Positions 20,548 to 30,280 of a DNA stretch of 64,000 bases are shown here, one piece after another. The position numbers and the translations under genes are program-made. The notes under the pieces are model-generated. The model had not been told where the DNA came from, searched no databases, and was given only the letters and a program-made list of their open reading frames with translations. The DNA is from Bacteroides nordii WAL 11050 = JCM 12987 (GTDB lineage: Bacteria; Bacteroidota; Bacteroidia; Bacteroidales; Bacteroidaceae). The first letter of the stretch is position 1; every line of letters starts with the position of its first letter. The stretch covers positions 1 through 64,000 of the forward strand of contig BAJA01000013.1 in the NCBI GenBank assembly GCA_000613465.1, in the 5' to 3' direction.

Positions 20548-21120
20548 ATGGAATATATATTGATCTTTATATCGGCAATCTTTGTAAACAACATCGTATT
20601 GTCACAGTTTCTGGGAATTTGTCCCTTCTTGGGGGTTTCCAAGAAAGTAGAAACTGCGTTAGGTATGAGTGCCGCAGTAGCATTTGTGCTTACCATTGCT
20701 ACTATCGTTACCTTTCTGATTCAGAAGTTTGTACTCGATGCTTTCGGGCTTGGTTATTTGCAGACCATTACTTTCATTCTGGTAATCGCCGCTTTGGTGC
20801 AGATGGTAGAAATTATTTTAAAGAAAGTATCTCCTGCATTGTATCAGGCATTAGGAGTATTTCTTCCTTTGATTACAACCAACTGCTGTATCTTAGGGGT
20901 TGCTATTTTGGTTATCCAGAAAGACTTTGACCTGTTGACGGGTGTTGTATATGCATTCTCTACCGCTCTTGGTTTCGGACTTGCTCTCGTGTTGTTTGCC
21001 GGTTTACGCGAACAAATGAGTCTTGTGAAGATTCCCGAAGGTATGAAAGGAACACCGATTGCTTTGATTACAGCAGGTTTGCTGGCTATGGCATTTATGG
21101 GATTCTCCGGAGTAGTGTAA
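20548..21120 (+). CDS. rnfA: Rnf complex subunit A
   Basis: 190 residues, six helices, partner of RnfE with inverted topology. Marked by NNIVLSQFLGICPFLGVSKK, TNCCILGVAILVIQ and LVLFAGLREQMS. Last gene of the rnf operon. The upstream leader is a TTAATTTTTAATTAATT word repeat ending 1 nt before the ATG, so no ordinary ribosome-binding site is visible. A long hairpin follows the stop. Confidence 0.96.
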   Translation: MEYILIFISAIFVNNIVLSQFLGICPFLGVSKKVETALGMSAAVAFVLTIATIVTFLIQKFVLDAFGLGYLQTITFILVIAALVQMVEIILKKVSPALYQALGVFLPLITTNCCILGVAILVIQKDFDLLTGVVYAFSTALGFGLALVLFAGLREQMSLVKIPEGMKGTPIALITAGLLAMAFMGFSGVV

Positions 21121-21142
21121 TCGTTATAAGCTATTCACTATA

Positions 21143-21224
21143 AGTTACGAGCTACAGCTACGAATTTAAGGATCTGTGTTTTATTGCACAGCTACTTATA
21201 GTTCGTAGCTTGTAGCTCGTAACT
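21143..21224 (+). terminator. Terminator of the rnf operon, made of AGCTAC words
   Basis: 22/23-nt arms (21143-21164 and 21202-21224, AGTTACGAGCTACAGCTACG) with one extra base, followed by TTTTTT. The arms consist of repeated GAGCTACA/GCTACGA words, the same style as other hairpins in the window. Confidence 0.75.
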
Positions 21225-21281
21225 TTTTTACCTTGTGGTGATTTTTTTTGTATCAATCCTGCTTTTCTAAATTAATTTTTC

Positions 21282-21289
21282 TAAATTTG
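21282..21289 (+). promoter_or_regulatory. -7 box of galE
   Basis: TAAATTTG, 49 bp before the galE ATG; no strong -33 element. Confidence 0.5.
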
Positions 21290-21338
21290 CAAACAGAACA
21301 AAAGGACAAAACCGAAAGAACTAACCAAGTATAAATAT

Positions 21339-22371
21339 ATGAAAGAAAGAATTTTAGTAACCGGTGGAACTGGTTATATCGGTTCTCACACTGTAGTAGA
21401 ACTTCAAAACAGTGGATACGAAGTAATCATCATTGATAACCTCTCAAACTCAAATGCTGACGTAGTTGATAATATCGAGAAAGTATCTGGTATACGTCCC
21501 GTTTTTGAAAAACTTGATTGCTTAGATTTTAACGGTCTTGATGCCGTGTTTACCAAATATCCAGGTATTAAAGCAATTATTCATTTTGCTGCCAGTAAGG
21601 CAGTAGGCGAATCTGTTCAGAAGCCATTGCTTTACTACCGTAATAATCTTGTTTCTTTGATCAATCTGCTTGAATTGATGCCTAAGCACAATGTAGGTGG
21701 TATTGTATTTTCGTCTTCCTGTACTGTTTATGGTCAGCCCGATGAGCTTCCCGTAACAGAACAGGCTCCTATCAAGAAAGCTGAATCTCCTTATGGAAAC
21801 ACCAAACAGATAAACGAAGAAATCGTTCGTGATACAGTAGCTTCCGGTGCACCGATCAATGCTATCCTGTTGCGTTATTTCAATCCGATAGGTGCGCATC
21901 CTACTGCGTTGTTGGGTGAACTTCCTAACGGAGTTCCTCAAAACCTGATACCTTATCTGACCCAAACAGCAATCGGTATCCGTAAAGAACTGAGTGTATT
22001 TGGTGACGATTATGATACTCCTGACGGTTCTTGTATCCGTGACTTTATCAATGTTGTAGACCTTGCCAAGGCACAGTGATTGCTATTAAACGCATTCTTG
22101 AGCAAAAACAAAAGGAGAAAGTAGAAGTATTCAATATTGGTACAGGTCGTGGCTTGTCTGTATTGGAGTTAATAAATGCTTTTGAAAAAGTACCGGTGTG
22201 AAGTTGAACTATAAGATTGTAGGACGCCGTGCCGGTGATATCGAAAAAGTATGGGCTAACCCGGATTATGCAAATAAAGAACTGGGTTGGAAAGCTGTAG
22301 AAAGTATTGAAGATACTTTACGTTCTGCATGGAACTGGCAGCTGAAACTCCGTGAGAGAGGCATACAATAA
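21339..22371 (+). pseudogene. galE: UDP-glucose 4-epimerase, two one-base frameshifts
   Basis: N-terminal Rossmann motif VTGGTGYIGSH, then IDNLSNSN, the catalytic SSSCTVYG and the YxxxK motif SPYGNTK: clearly GalE, which interconverts UDP-glucose and UDP-galactose. The first frame stops at 22079 after NVVDLAKAQ. One base restored near 22074 gives HVIAIKRILEQKQKEKVEVF. A second restored near 22188 (GAAAAAG/TACC) gives TGVKLNYKIVGRRAGD and a normal end (LRERGIQ) at 22371, total ~344 residues. Two independent single-base losses with no other damage suggest sequence error; a true null is possible. Confidence 0.9.
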
Positions 22372-22563
22372 GAAGAGTTTATGTTACATTAACATACAAG
22401 AAATAAACAAATACATAAGTTATTTGTTTATATAGTGCAAATCGGCCTGAAGCCATTTATGTATATGTGAATATCCATACTCGGTACATATGCCTCCCCG
22501 GCATAGACAGGTAAGATTGCATAGTAGTTTTGTCGTGTTTTATTTTGTGTTTGTGTTGTGACG

Positions 22564-22587
22564 GTACTACGACGTGAGTCGTGGTAC
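22564..22587 (+). terminator. Possible terminator hairpin
   Basis: 10-bp arms (GTACTACGAC 22564-22573 and GTCGTGGTAC 22578-22587) with one mismatch, followed by GTTTTAT. The rest of the 298-bp galE to chrA gap shows nothing else except the next promoter. Confidence 0.5.
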
Positions 22588-22636
22588 GTTTTATGTTATA
22601 TCCTATCTTATTTAATTTTGATATTTCTTTTTTTCT

Positions 22637-22644
22637 TACCTTTG
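22637..22644 (+). promoter_or_regulatory. -7 box of the chromate transporter pair
   Basis: TACCTTTG, 25 bp before the ATG; a TTTG at 22616-22619 is 17 bp upstream, slightly short. Confidence 0.6.
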
Positions 22645-22669
22645 CGAGCATTACTTTTATGAATACGAC

Positions 22670-23218
22670 ATGTATCTGACACTTTTTCTCAATTTTGTAA
22701 AAATAGGAATGTTTACCATAGGAGGAGGGTATGCAATGATTCCTCTAATCGAGCGCGAGATAGTGAAGCGCCAATGGATGACTAAGGAAGATTTTATGCA
22801 GATGTTTGCTATTACACAATCTTTGCCGGGAGTCTTCGCTGTTAATATATCAATCTTTGTAGGTTATAGATTGAGAGGCTTCTGGGGAAGTTTAGTTTGT
22901 GCTTTGGGTACTATTTTACCTTCATTTGTTATTATCCTGATTATTGCTTTATTTTTTGATAAGTTTCAGGATAATCCATATGTTATCAGAATATTCAATG
23001 GCATTCGTCCGGCTGTTGTGGCGTTGATACTGGTGCCTTGTCTTTCGGCTATAAAGGCTATTCGCATGGGATATATGGAGTTGATTGCTCCGGCAATAGG
23101 TACGGTATTGATATGGAAAGCCGGTATATCGCCGGTATATATTGTGTTGGCCGGCATCGTTGGGGGATTGGTATATACACTGTGGCTAAAAGATAAATTG
23201 AAAGGAAGACGTGTATGA
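22670..23218 (+). CDS. Chromate transporter, short-chain CHR subunit 1
   Basis: 182 residues, one CHR domain: KIGMFTIGGGYAMIPLIERE at the start, AITQSLPGVFAVNISIFVGY and FWGSLVCALGTILPSFVIIL, about five to six helices. Short CHR proteins work as pairs of half-size subunits in the inner membrane; chromate or sulfate-like anion export is the family role and the physiological substrate here is unknown. Its stop overlaps the next start by 4 bp (ATGA), typical of the pair. Confidence 0.9.
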   Translation: MYLTLFLNFVKIGMFTIGGGYAMIPLIEREIVKRQWMTKEDFMQMFAITQSLPGVFAVNISIFVGYRLRGFWGSLVCALGTILPSFVIILIIALFFDKFQDNPYVIRIFNGIRPAVVALILVPCLSAIKAIRMGYMELIAPAIGTVLIWKAGISPVYIVLAGIVGGLVYTLWLKDKLKGRRV

Positions 23219-23739
23219 TTTACTGGCAACTGATATGTGTTTATCTGAAAATTGGAGTATTTGGTTTTGGCGGTGGATATGCAATGCTCTCTCTTATTCA
23301 GTTTGAGATAGTAGAGCGTTATCATTGGTTGACGCTTCAACAGTTTACAGATGTAGTAGCAATCTCGCAAATGACTCCTGGGCCAATCGGCATAAACAGT
23401 GCAACTTACATAGGTTATACGGTAACAGGTAATATATGGGGTGCTGTTATTGCTACTGTCGCGGTTTGCCTGCCTTCTTTTCTGATGGTATTGTTTATCT
23501 CTTATTTCTTTGTGAAATTCAAAAACAACAAATATGTCAATGCCGCCATGTCGGGGTTGCTTCCTATGTCTGTAGCTTTGATTGGAGCTGCTGCTTTGTT
23601 ATTGATGAATAAGGATAATTTTATTGATTACAAAAGTATCTTGATCTTTGTTGCAGCCTTTTTTCTGACCTGGAAATATAAGGTCCATCCGATTCTGATG
23701 ATTCTACTGGCGGGAGTAATGGGATTTATTCTGTATTGA
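23215..23739 (+). CDS. Chromate transporter, short-chain CHR subunit 2
   Basis: 174 residues, second CHR half: KIGVFGFGGGYAMLSLIQFE, ISQMTPGPIGINSATYIGY, VCLPSFLMVLFISYFF. It is diverged from its neighbour but has the same fold, presumably in opposite membrane orientation, and translation is coupled through the ATGA overlap. Followed by a strong shared terminator with ispE. Confidence 0.9.
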   Translation: MIYWQLICVYLKIGVFGFGGGYAMLSLIQFEIVERYHWLTLQQFTDVVAISQMTPGPIGINSATYIGYTVTGNIWGAVIATVAVCLPSFLMVLFISYFFVKFKNNKYVNAAMSGLLPMSVALIGAAALLLMNKDNFIDYKSILIFVAAFFLTWKYKVHPILMILLAGVMGFILY

Positions 23740-23755
23740 AGGATTCAGATAAAAA

Positions 23756-23792
23756 AATAAGGAACGCAGACTGTACACCTGCGTTCCTTATT
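23756..23792. terminator. Bidirectional terminator between chrA pair and ispE
   Basis: Perfect 14-bp arms (AATAAGGAACGCAG 23756-23769 and 23779-23792) between convergent genes, A-run on one side and T-rich on the other. Confidence 0.85.
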
Positions 23793-23807
23793 TACTTTAT
23801 TCGAAGT

Positions 23808-24635
23808 TTATAGTTTTCCTTTAAATACAAAACTTCGTGCGCCAAAGTTAATATCCGGTATTGTGATATCCGGAGCAAACAATCCAAAGACTGATGACCC
23901 CGAACCACTCATAGCAGCATACATCGCTCCATTTTTATACAATTCTTCTTTTATTTCTCCAATAACAGGATATTGCGGGAATACACTTGCTTCAAAATCA
24001 TTCACTATTTGTTCTTTCCATTCACTGACGGGATGAGTTATAATTTCTTTTAATGAATATTCCGGTTCGTGAGGCCTGACCAGGGAGAAGGCTTCCCGGG
24101 TAGAAACGAAGATATCCGGTTTGACTAACAGAATCTGATAACCCTTTAAAGAGAGTGAAAGAGGGGAGAAGATATTTCCGATTCCTTCTGCATAAGTTGG
24201 GGTATTCTTTATAAAAAAAGCACAATCGGCTCCTAATGTAGCTGCATATTCTTCTAATTTCTCATCTGTTAGCTTCAATTCAAATCGTTCATTCAAGAGT
24301 TTCAACATGAAAGCTGCATCCGAAGATCCTCCTCCTAAGCCGGCACCCGATGGGATATGTTTGTACAAATGAATATCTACCGGAGGGAGATTGAATTCTT
24401 TATCCAATAATAAATAGGCTTTTACCACAAGGTTGTCTTCTGCATTTCCTGTTATTTCCATACCAGCCTGATGCAAAGCAAACTTCTTATCTGTACTATT
24501 ATTCAGCACATGAATTTCCAACGCATCTTCTATCGGTACGGGATAGAAGACGGTTTCCAGATTATGATATCCGTCCGGACGTTTGGCTGTAATATTTAGT
24601 CCCAGGTTTATTTTGGCATTTGGAAATGTGATCAT
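23808..24635 (-). CDS. ispE: 4-diphosphocytidyl-2-C-methyl-D-erythritol kinase
   Basis: 275 residues of the GHMP kinase superfamily. It opens [20 protein letters not shown], has the ATP loop [14 protein letters not shown] at 95-108 and the C-terminal [10 protein letters not shown]. It phosphorylates CDP-methylerythritol in the MEP isoprenoid pathway. Single gene, with a -7 box 90 bp upstream. The ~90-nt leader contains a half copy of the ATTTACGATT word (24642-24653) close to the start codon. Confidence 0.96.
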   Translation of the reverse strand: MITFPNAKINLGLNITAKRPDGYHNLETVFYPVPIEDALEIHVLNNSTDKKFALHQAGMEITGNAEDNLVVKAYLLLDKEFNLPPVDIHLYKHIPSGAGLGGGSSDAAFMLKLLNERFELKLTDEKLEEYAATLGADCAFFIKNTPTYAEGIGNIFSPLSLSLKGYQILLVKPDIFVSTREAFSLVRPHEPEYSLKEIITHPVSEWKEQIVNDFEASVFPQYPVIGEIKEELYKNGAMYAAMSGSGSSVFGLFAPDITIPDINFGARSFVFKGKL

Positions 24636-24724
24636 CTTTTTATTTACGATTTATTCCCTACAGTTATGACTCTCATTGGGGGATAATAACATAGGTACGT
24701 TTACGATGTTTATGAACGACGATG

Positions 24725-24732
24725 CAAAGTTA
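24725..24732 (-). promoter_or_regulatory. -7 box of ispE
   Basis: TAACTTTG on the minus strand, 89 bp before the ispE ATG, implying an ~80-nt leader. Confidence 0.55.
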
Positions 24733-24844
24733 GTAAATTCTTCATTATTATATTCTATGTTTTAATCTGTTGAGGAATTAATTTCTTACAAGTAAAGGAT
24801 AAGATACTCTTGTGTTGTACACTATGTATTCTTTTAATTGAAAG

Positions 24845-24925
24845 AGTACGTATTTAATGTTGACTTAAAATGCATATTAACAGTGTGTTAAGTACGTACT
24901 TTTACACCTCAAAAGTACGTACTTC
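24845..24925. repeat. Palindromic intergenic element, copy B (AGTACGTATTTAA)
   Basis: Starts AGTACGTATTTAATGT-GACTTA like copy A at 1084, then TTAAGTACGTACTTTT (right arm) and a further AAAAGTACGTACTT at about 24910-24923. The left halves of copies A and B align over ~25 nt with few differences, so they share descent. It sits next to the broken sensor kinase end. Confidence 0.6.
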
Positions 24926-24956
24926 TTTATTGCTTGATTTTCACGCTGATAAGATA

Positions 24957-26050
24957 TTATAAAGGGTGTGTAAACCAGAAAGAAGAACCTGTATCTTCTG
25001 TTGATTCTACTCCTATTTCTCCTCCCATTTGTGAACGATTACTTTATTATTTTTATAGACAATTTGCATCTGGAGGTAACCCATGGGCATATGGCGGTAT
25101 AAGTTGTTGAGGTCTTGCCGTTCCTCTTTTGCCTTTTTCTCGGATTTACGCAATTCAATACAGATACTGATAATGTTTGCCAAAGAAGTAAACCATTGAT
25201 AATCTGCATTGCTCCAGTTACGGTATCGTTTAACGATGTCTATGCCCATATATCCCCATACTCCTTTTTTGGATAACAGTGGGACTGCCATGAGTGATTT
25301 TATATTTTGTGGCTCTAAAATATTCCTATCATATTCTGCTTCCGCAGGCATATCATCGAGTGTGTTCAGGATGATTGCCTTTTTGCTTAATATTTGTTGA
25401 CTCCACCACGAAGTCTGATTGATGGGGAGGTTTTGAAGAAATTCTTGTTCCTTCGAAACGTTTTCCGCTGTCACTTCATAAATGCAGCTTTGTATGTTTC
25501 TCTCCGGAAGTATTTCGAAAATATAAGTCCGGTCTCCATTAAATTGCATTAGTATATCTTTCAGTATTTTCTGTACTGTTTCGGAGATATCATCTGTTTG
25601 CAAAAATGAAAATAGAGAGTGGGATATACTGATTTGACGATAGAGTAATTTGTTAAGCTCGTCTCTTGTAGATAGTTTCTTTTCATTAACTTCGATATCA
25701 TTCAGGCATCTTATGTAACCAAAAGATTTTAGGTTATCTTGCTCGGTATTCTTGCTGAATTCCATTTTAGATAATACCCAGGTTATCCCATATTTAGTAT
25801 AGAGAGGGAAGATCAGTTCATAGGCACGTTGATTTTTAAGAGTCAGAGATGCCTCTCTCAATTTGTCCCGATAATCCTCATGAACAAGATTGTGAAGATC
25901 TTTGAATTCAATAGTATCGCTTTCAAGACCCAAAAGGTCTACTATAAATTCTGATAAAGTGTATTTTTGGTTTTTAAAGTCTGCTTCCCACCATCCAATT
26001 TGTGCCATGGAGGTTAATCTGAGAAGCTTATCGGAATTCAGATTTGACAT
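24957..26050 (-). pseudogene. PAS-GAF sensor histidine kinase remnant with internal deletion
   Basis: The open frame (25013-26050, 345 residues) has an N-terminal PAS domain (IGWWEADFKNQKYTLSEFIV, about 15-115), a GAF domain (about 150-300: GDRTYIFEILPERN, IKSLMAVPLLSKKGVWGYMG) and a coiled linker. It then starts a second PAS (HMPMGYLQMQIVYKNNKVI) and stops abruptly. In the next frame directly after this point comes SQMGGEIGVESTEDTGSFFW then FTHPL and a stop at 24957. That is the classic end of a histidine-kinase ATPase domain. The kinase core between them is missing, so a deletion joined the two parts near 25029-25040. No signalling output is expected. Confidence 0.85.
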
Positions 26051-26078
26051 ATCTTCCTGTTGTCTGTAGATCTGGACA

Positions 26079-26086
26079 CAAATATA
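26079..26086 (-). promoter_or_regulatory. -7 box of the sensor kinase remnant
   Basis: TATATTTG on the minus strand, 28 bp before the ATG at 26050. Confidence 0.5.
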
Positions 26087-26191
26087 GATAATACTTTTGG
26101 ATCTTATTGAGATTCATGTGTGATAAAACACTATAAATAGCAAAGTTGTCTTCATCGGAAAATGTTGTTTGCAGCTTTTCTTAGAAAAATA

Positions 26192-27490
26192 TTATGAATA
26201 TCTTCGCGGATAGCGGAAAATGATAGCCAATAATGCAAACGTCCCCATGGTAAACGGGTAATACAAATTACCTACAATGCTGATCGGAGAAATTTTAGCC
26301 AACCCTGCTGCCATGAGTAATTGTGCTCCGTAGGGGATGATACCTTGTATGAAACATGAAAATGTATCGAGGATACTGGCTGTCTTTCTACGATCTAAGT
26401 TGAACTTTCCGGCAATGTCTTTGGCAATAGGTCCCGTAGTGATGATAGCAATTGTATTGTTGGCTGTGCAGAGGTTGGCTATACTGACAAGGGCGGCGAT
26501 ACTGAGTTCTGCTCCACGCTTGCCATTGACGTGGCGGGTTAACTTTCCGATGATAAAGTCGATTCCCCCATTATAACGGATTGTTTCGAGCATACCGCCT
26601 GCAAGCAGGGTGATGATGATGAGTTCGCCCATTCCGGTTATACCGTTTCCCATTGCTCCAAACCAGTCGAATATACCGAAGCTTCCTGTGGCAAGTCCTA
26701 TGATGGCTGTGGAGATGATGCCTAACAAGAGAACGATCATCACGTTGATACCTGCTATGGCTGTACCCAATACGACAAGATAAGGGATGACTTTGAGCCA
26801 TTCGATTTCTTGTACCTGGGGGGGAGCGGTGATTGATAATCCTTGAACGATATAAATAATCAGCACAATAAGTGCAGCAGGTACAACGATCATTGAGTTT
26901 ACGCGAAATTTGTCACGCATCACGCAACCTTGTGTTTTGGTAGAGGCAATGGTGGTGTCGGAAATAAAAGACAGATTATCACCAAAAAAGGAACCACCTA
27001 CAACGATAGCTACCATAAACGGAAGATCTATGCCGGTTTTTAGTGCCAGGCCAGTAGCAACAGGAGTAAGGGCTACAATCGTTCCTACACTGGTTCCGAT
27101 AGAAAGGGAGATGAAACAGGAAGCTATAAAGATGCCAGCCAATAACAAATTGTCGGGAAGAATGTGTAAGGTGAGGTTTACTGTTGCATCAATGGCTCCC
27201 ATCTCTTTGGCGCTTTGTGCAAAAGCCCCGGCCAGAATAAAGATCCAGATCATCAGCATGATATTCTTATTGGAGGCTCCTACAGAGAACTGATAGACCC
27301 GTTGATCCAGCTTTAAACCGCGTGTGATGGCAATAGCGTAACAGGAAGATACCAGAAAAGCTACTGTAATAGGGACTTTATAGAAATCATTGACGATGAT
27401 GGAGGTTACCAGATACAGACACAGGAAAACAAATAGCGGGCTGAGTGCCCACCAACCGGAGATATGCTTACTATTCTTTTCTTCGTTCAT
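26192..27490 (-). CDS. nhaC: Na+/H+ antiporter, NhaC family
   Basis: About 432 residues, 11-12 helices. Typical pieces: GWWALSPLFVFLCLYL, SLSIGTSVGTIVALTPVA, GGSFFGDNLSFISDTTIAST, ANLCTANNTIAIITTGPIAK and IPYGAQLLMAAGL. The frame reaches a TTG at 27523, but that lies in the -7 box, so the ATG at 27490 is the start. It exchanges Na+ for H+, or possibly small carboxylates as some relatives do. It lies next to the hexuronate genes, but has its own promoter and a hairpin before it. Confidence 0.88.
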   Translation of the reverse strand: MNEEKNSKHISGWWALSPLFVFLCLYLVTSIIVNDFYKVPITVAFLVSSCYAIAITRGLKLDQRVYQFSVGASNKNIMLMIWIFILAGAFAQSAKEMGAIDATVNLTLHILPDNLLLAGIFIASCFISLSIGTSVGTIVALTPVATGLALKTGIDLPFMVAIVVGGSFFGDNLSFISDTTIASTKTQGCVMRDKFRVNSMIVVPAALIVLIIYIVQGLSITAPPQVQEIEWLKVIPYLVVLGTAIAGINVMIVLLLGIISTAIIGLATGSFGIFDWFGAMGNGITGMGELIIITLLAGGMLETIRYNGGIDFIIGKLTRHVNGKRGAELSIAALVSIANLCTANNTIAIITTGPIAKDIAGKFNLDRRKTASILDTFSCFIQGIIPYGAQLLMAAGLAKISPISIVGNLYYPFTMGTFALLAIIFRYPRRYS

Positions 27491-27520
27491 TAATATAAGG
27501 TTGTACTTGTTTTGGGATCG

Positions 27521-27528
27521 CAAAGATA
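27521..27528 (-). promoter_or_regulatory. -7 box of nhaC
   Basis: TATCTTTG on the minus strand, 30 bp before the ATG at 27490; it excludes the longer annotated start. Confidence 0.65.
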
Positions 27529-27572
27529 ATAATTAGTAGTTAAGAATGGGAGTAATAGGGGGAGAATATAGT

Positions 27573-27639
27573 AGCCGGTAGTCAGAATCTATACAGCGTG
27601 TTTATGATTTACATACTAATATAGATTTAACTACCGGCT
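27573..27639. repeat. Hairpin between uxaA and nhaC
   Basis: Left arm 27573-27592 (AGCCGGTAGTCAGAATCTAT) and right arm 27621-27639 pair with one mismatch and one bulge. Flanks carry repeated TAGTAGTTAAGAA (27535 area) and TTAGAAGTTAG words (27645-27675), like the rnfE-rnfA repeat. Probably a terminator for uxaA. Confidence 0.6.
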
Positions 27640-27680
27640 CTTTTATTCTAACTCCTAACTTCTATCTTCTAACTTCTGAT

Positions 27681-29171
27681 TTAAAGCGTTACTCCTGTCT
27701 TGAATATAGCGATTTCGCGATATCCTTTCTTTTCGTTGTTTACAAATTCGCCGCTTGCAACTTTGATAATATAGTCAATGAAACGTTCGCAAGTCTTTTC
27801 CATTGGTTCATTTTCAACGATAACGCCTGCATTAAAATCAATCCAGCCCGGCTTGTTTTTAGCTAAAGTTGAGTTGGTAGAGATTTTCATAGTAGGTACG
27901 TAGGTACCAAACGGAGTGCCGCGTCCGGTAGTAAACAACACCATATGGCAACCGCAGGAAGCAAGGGCAGTGGCTGCCACCAGATCATTGCCTGGTGCAG
28001 AAAGCAAGTTGAGACCTTTCACCTGTAAGCGTTCTCCGTAAGGTAATACACCTTCTACATAACTTTTACCACATTTCTGCGTACATCCCAGTGCTTTATC
28101 TTCCAGTGTAGAAATACCTCCGGCTTTATTTCCCGGTGAGGGGTTTTCTCCTACAGGTTCACCATGTGAGAGGAAGTATTCTTTAAAATCATTAATTAGT
28201 TTAACGGTTTCCTGGAATAACTCTTTGTTGTGACAACGGTTCATCAGAATTGTTTCGGCACCAAACATTTCAGGGACTTCAGTTAATACACTTGTACCAC
28301 CTTGTGCTATAAGGAAGTCTGAGAACATGCCTAACAATGGATTGGCTGTAATGCCGGAGAAACCATCAGAACCACCGCATTTTAAGCCTACACGCAATTC
28401 TGACAGAGGAACTTCGGTACGCTCGTCTTTAGAAGCCTTAGCGTAAAGCTCGCGCAGGATTGCCATACCTTCTTCGTATTCGTCACCCACTTTCTGAGTA
28501 ACCATAAACTTCACACGGTCCTGATCATAGTCACCCAGAAATTCACGGAATACATCCGGTTGATTGTTTTCACATCCTAATCCTACAATAAGCACTGCAC
28601 CTGCATTGGGGTGAAGTACCATATCGCGAAGGATTTTCTTTGTATTTTCGTGATCGTCACCCAATTGTGAACAACCGTAGTTATGTGGAAAAGCTACGAT
28701 GGCATCCACGCCTTCACCTTCCGTTTCGCGGCGTAAACCTTCGGCCAACTGATTGATAATGCCATTGACACAGCCTACGGTAGGAATAATCCATATCTCA
28801 TTACGTACACCTACATCGCCATTTTTACGACGATATCCTTTGAAGGTCAGATCTTTCTTTGGAATATCAAGCGATACCTCTACCGGATTATAGGTATATT
28901 CCAGAAGTCCGGCCAGGTTGGTCTTTATATTATTTTCATTCATCCAATCACCCTGCTTCTTTGCCATTTTGGCATGGCCGATAGGATAACCGTATTTGAT
29001 GACATCCTCTCCTTCAGCAAAGTTTTTCAAGGCAAACTTATGCCCGGCCGGAATATCTTCGTTCAGGACTACCTCAATGCCATCTACTGAAAGTTTTTCT
29101 CCTGCGGGTAGATTAACGATAGCTACGGCTACATTGTCAGCTGGATTGATTTTTAGATACTTTGTTTCCAT
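27681..29171 (-). CDS. uxaA: Altronate dehydratase, UxaA family
   Basis: 496 residues, full length. An N-terminal SAF domain (about 1-75) is followed by the UxaA catalytic domain: VGVRNEIWIIPTVGCVNGI, FPHNYGCSQLGDDHENTK, GLGCENNQ, GLKCGGSDGFSGITANPLLG, and TTGRGTPFGTYVPTMKISTN. It removes water from D-altronate to give 2-keto-3-deoxygluconate, the substrate of kdgK encoded nearby. Separated by 45 bp from the LacI-type regulator on the same strand, so likely co-transcribed with it. The gap holds a half ATTTACGATT arm. Confidence 0.94.
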   Translation of the reverse strand: METKYLKINPADNVAVAIVNLPAGEKLSVDGIEVVLNEDIPAGHKFALKNFAEGEDVIKYGYPIGHAKMAKKQGDWMNENNIKTNLAGLLEYTYNPVEVSLDIPKKDLTFKGYRRKNGDVGVRNEIWIIPTVGCVNGIINQLAEGLRRETEGEGVDAIVAFPHNYGCSQLGDDHENTKKILRDMVLHPNAGAVLIVGLGCENNQPDVFREFLGDYDQDRVKFMVTQKVGDEYEEGMAILRELYAKASKDERTEVPLSELRVGLKCGGSDGFSGITANPLLGMFSDFLIAQGGTSVLTEVPEMFGAETILMNRCHNKELFQETVKLINDFKEYFLSHGEPVGENPSPGNKAGGISTLEDKALGCTQKCGKSYVEGVLPYGERLQVKGLNLLSAPGNDLVAATALASCGCHMVLFTTGRGTPFGTYVPTMKISTNSTLAKNKPGWIDFNAGVIVENEPMEKTCERFIDYIIKVASGEFVNNEKKGYREIAIFKTGVTL

Positions 29172-29184
29172 GATGCTTATTTAT

Positions 29185-29206
29185 ATTTACTGTTTTTACG
29201 ATTGAA
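29185..29206. repeat. Half copy of the ATTTACGATT arm in the uxaA leader
   Basis: ATTTACTGTTTTTACGATTG followed by AA; matches the inner half of the arm at 31668-31683 except for one added T and one A/G change. No partner arm nearby. Confidence 0.45.
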
Positions 29207-29216
29207 GAACCTTTTT

Positions 29217-30280
29217 TTATTTATTGCTGTAATAGTCAATTGTTTCTACTGTTAACAGATCAATAGGCATATAGTTAATGCAATTTACCTCTTTTTTGAA
29301 AATAAGATGATCGCATAATGCCTTGATGCCGTTGTATCCTTGTAGTTCCGGTTGCTGTGCTATAAGGAAATATACGCTTCCTTGTTTCAGACAGGCTACA
29401 TTTCGCTCCAAAAGGTCATAACCGATCAGATTGAAATTATTCTTTTCCCGGGTTTGCAGATATTCTCCTACGATGTATACTTTCGAGTTGAACGTGATTC
29501 CGTTGCGTACCGTTGGATGTTCCCGGAAGAAGTTGTCCAACATGAGAGCATCTTCATCATTACGTTCGGCATGAAGATCCAGTTCTAATATATTACATGC
29601 AGGGTGATGTTCTTTCATATATTGTCTGAATCCTTTTTCTCTGTTCTCCTGCTGGTTGGAACCTACGATACCTTCATGTATTTTGCGGAAGATGACGATC
29701 TCTTTTTCGTTTCCAGCCAGTAGCATCAGCATGCGTGCAGCAAAGTATCCGCTTTGGCGTGAGTTTTGTCCGAAGAAAGCCAGTGGGGTATATCCTTAAT
29801 ATTTGAGTCTATATATATATAAGGTATATCCAGTTCTGTTAATTGTCCAGTGAAAATCCGGGTATATTCGCGTACGGTAGGTGCTACCATCACTCCATCC
29901 GGATGCTGTGCTATAATAGCGTCACTTGCATTAACGAATGACTGGTAATCATAAGGATCATAATAGGTGGTTTTTACCGTGGTATTGAAATCCGAATAAG
30001 TACTGAGTGCCTTACTGATACCTTTTTCTACATCTGTCCAGTATTCCCCCTCTAAATGTTGAGGGAGGAGACACGCAAAAGAATACTTTTTATTGGAAGC
30101 TAATGCACTTGCATACATATTGGGCTGATAGTCCAACTGTTTTAGGATCTCTTCAACGCGTTTCCGGCTTGATTCGGAAACTCCGCTGCGTCCATGAATG
30201 ACGCGATCTACTGTTCCTACTGATACATCGGCCAGACGGGCGATATCTTTGATTCTGATTCTATCAGGCAACTTATTCAT
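29217..30280 (-). pseudogene. LacI family transcriptional regulator, one-base frameshift
   Basis: N-terminal HTH (IRIKDIARLADVSVGTVDRV, residues 8-27, with HGRSGVSE) and a periplasmic-binding-like ligand domain. The first frame (from 30280) derails after DSNIKDIP. One extra C in the four-base run at 29785-29788 restores PLAFFGQNSRQSGYFAARML, which runs straight into the second frame (MLMLLAGNEKEIVIFRK) and the stop at 29217, ~354 residues in total. It divergently faces kdgK and heads uxaA, so it is the likely hexuronate repressor binding the paired sites described below. Homopolymer loss suggests sequence error. Confidence 0.9.
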
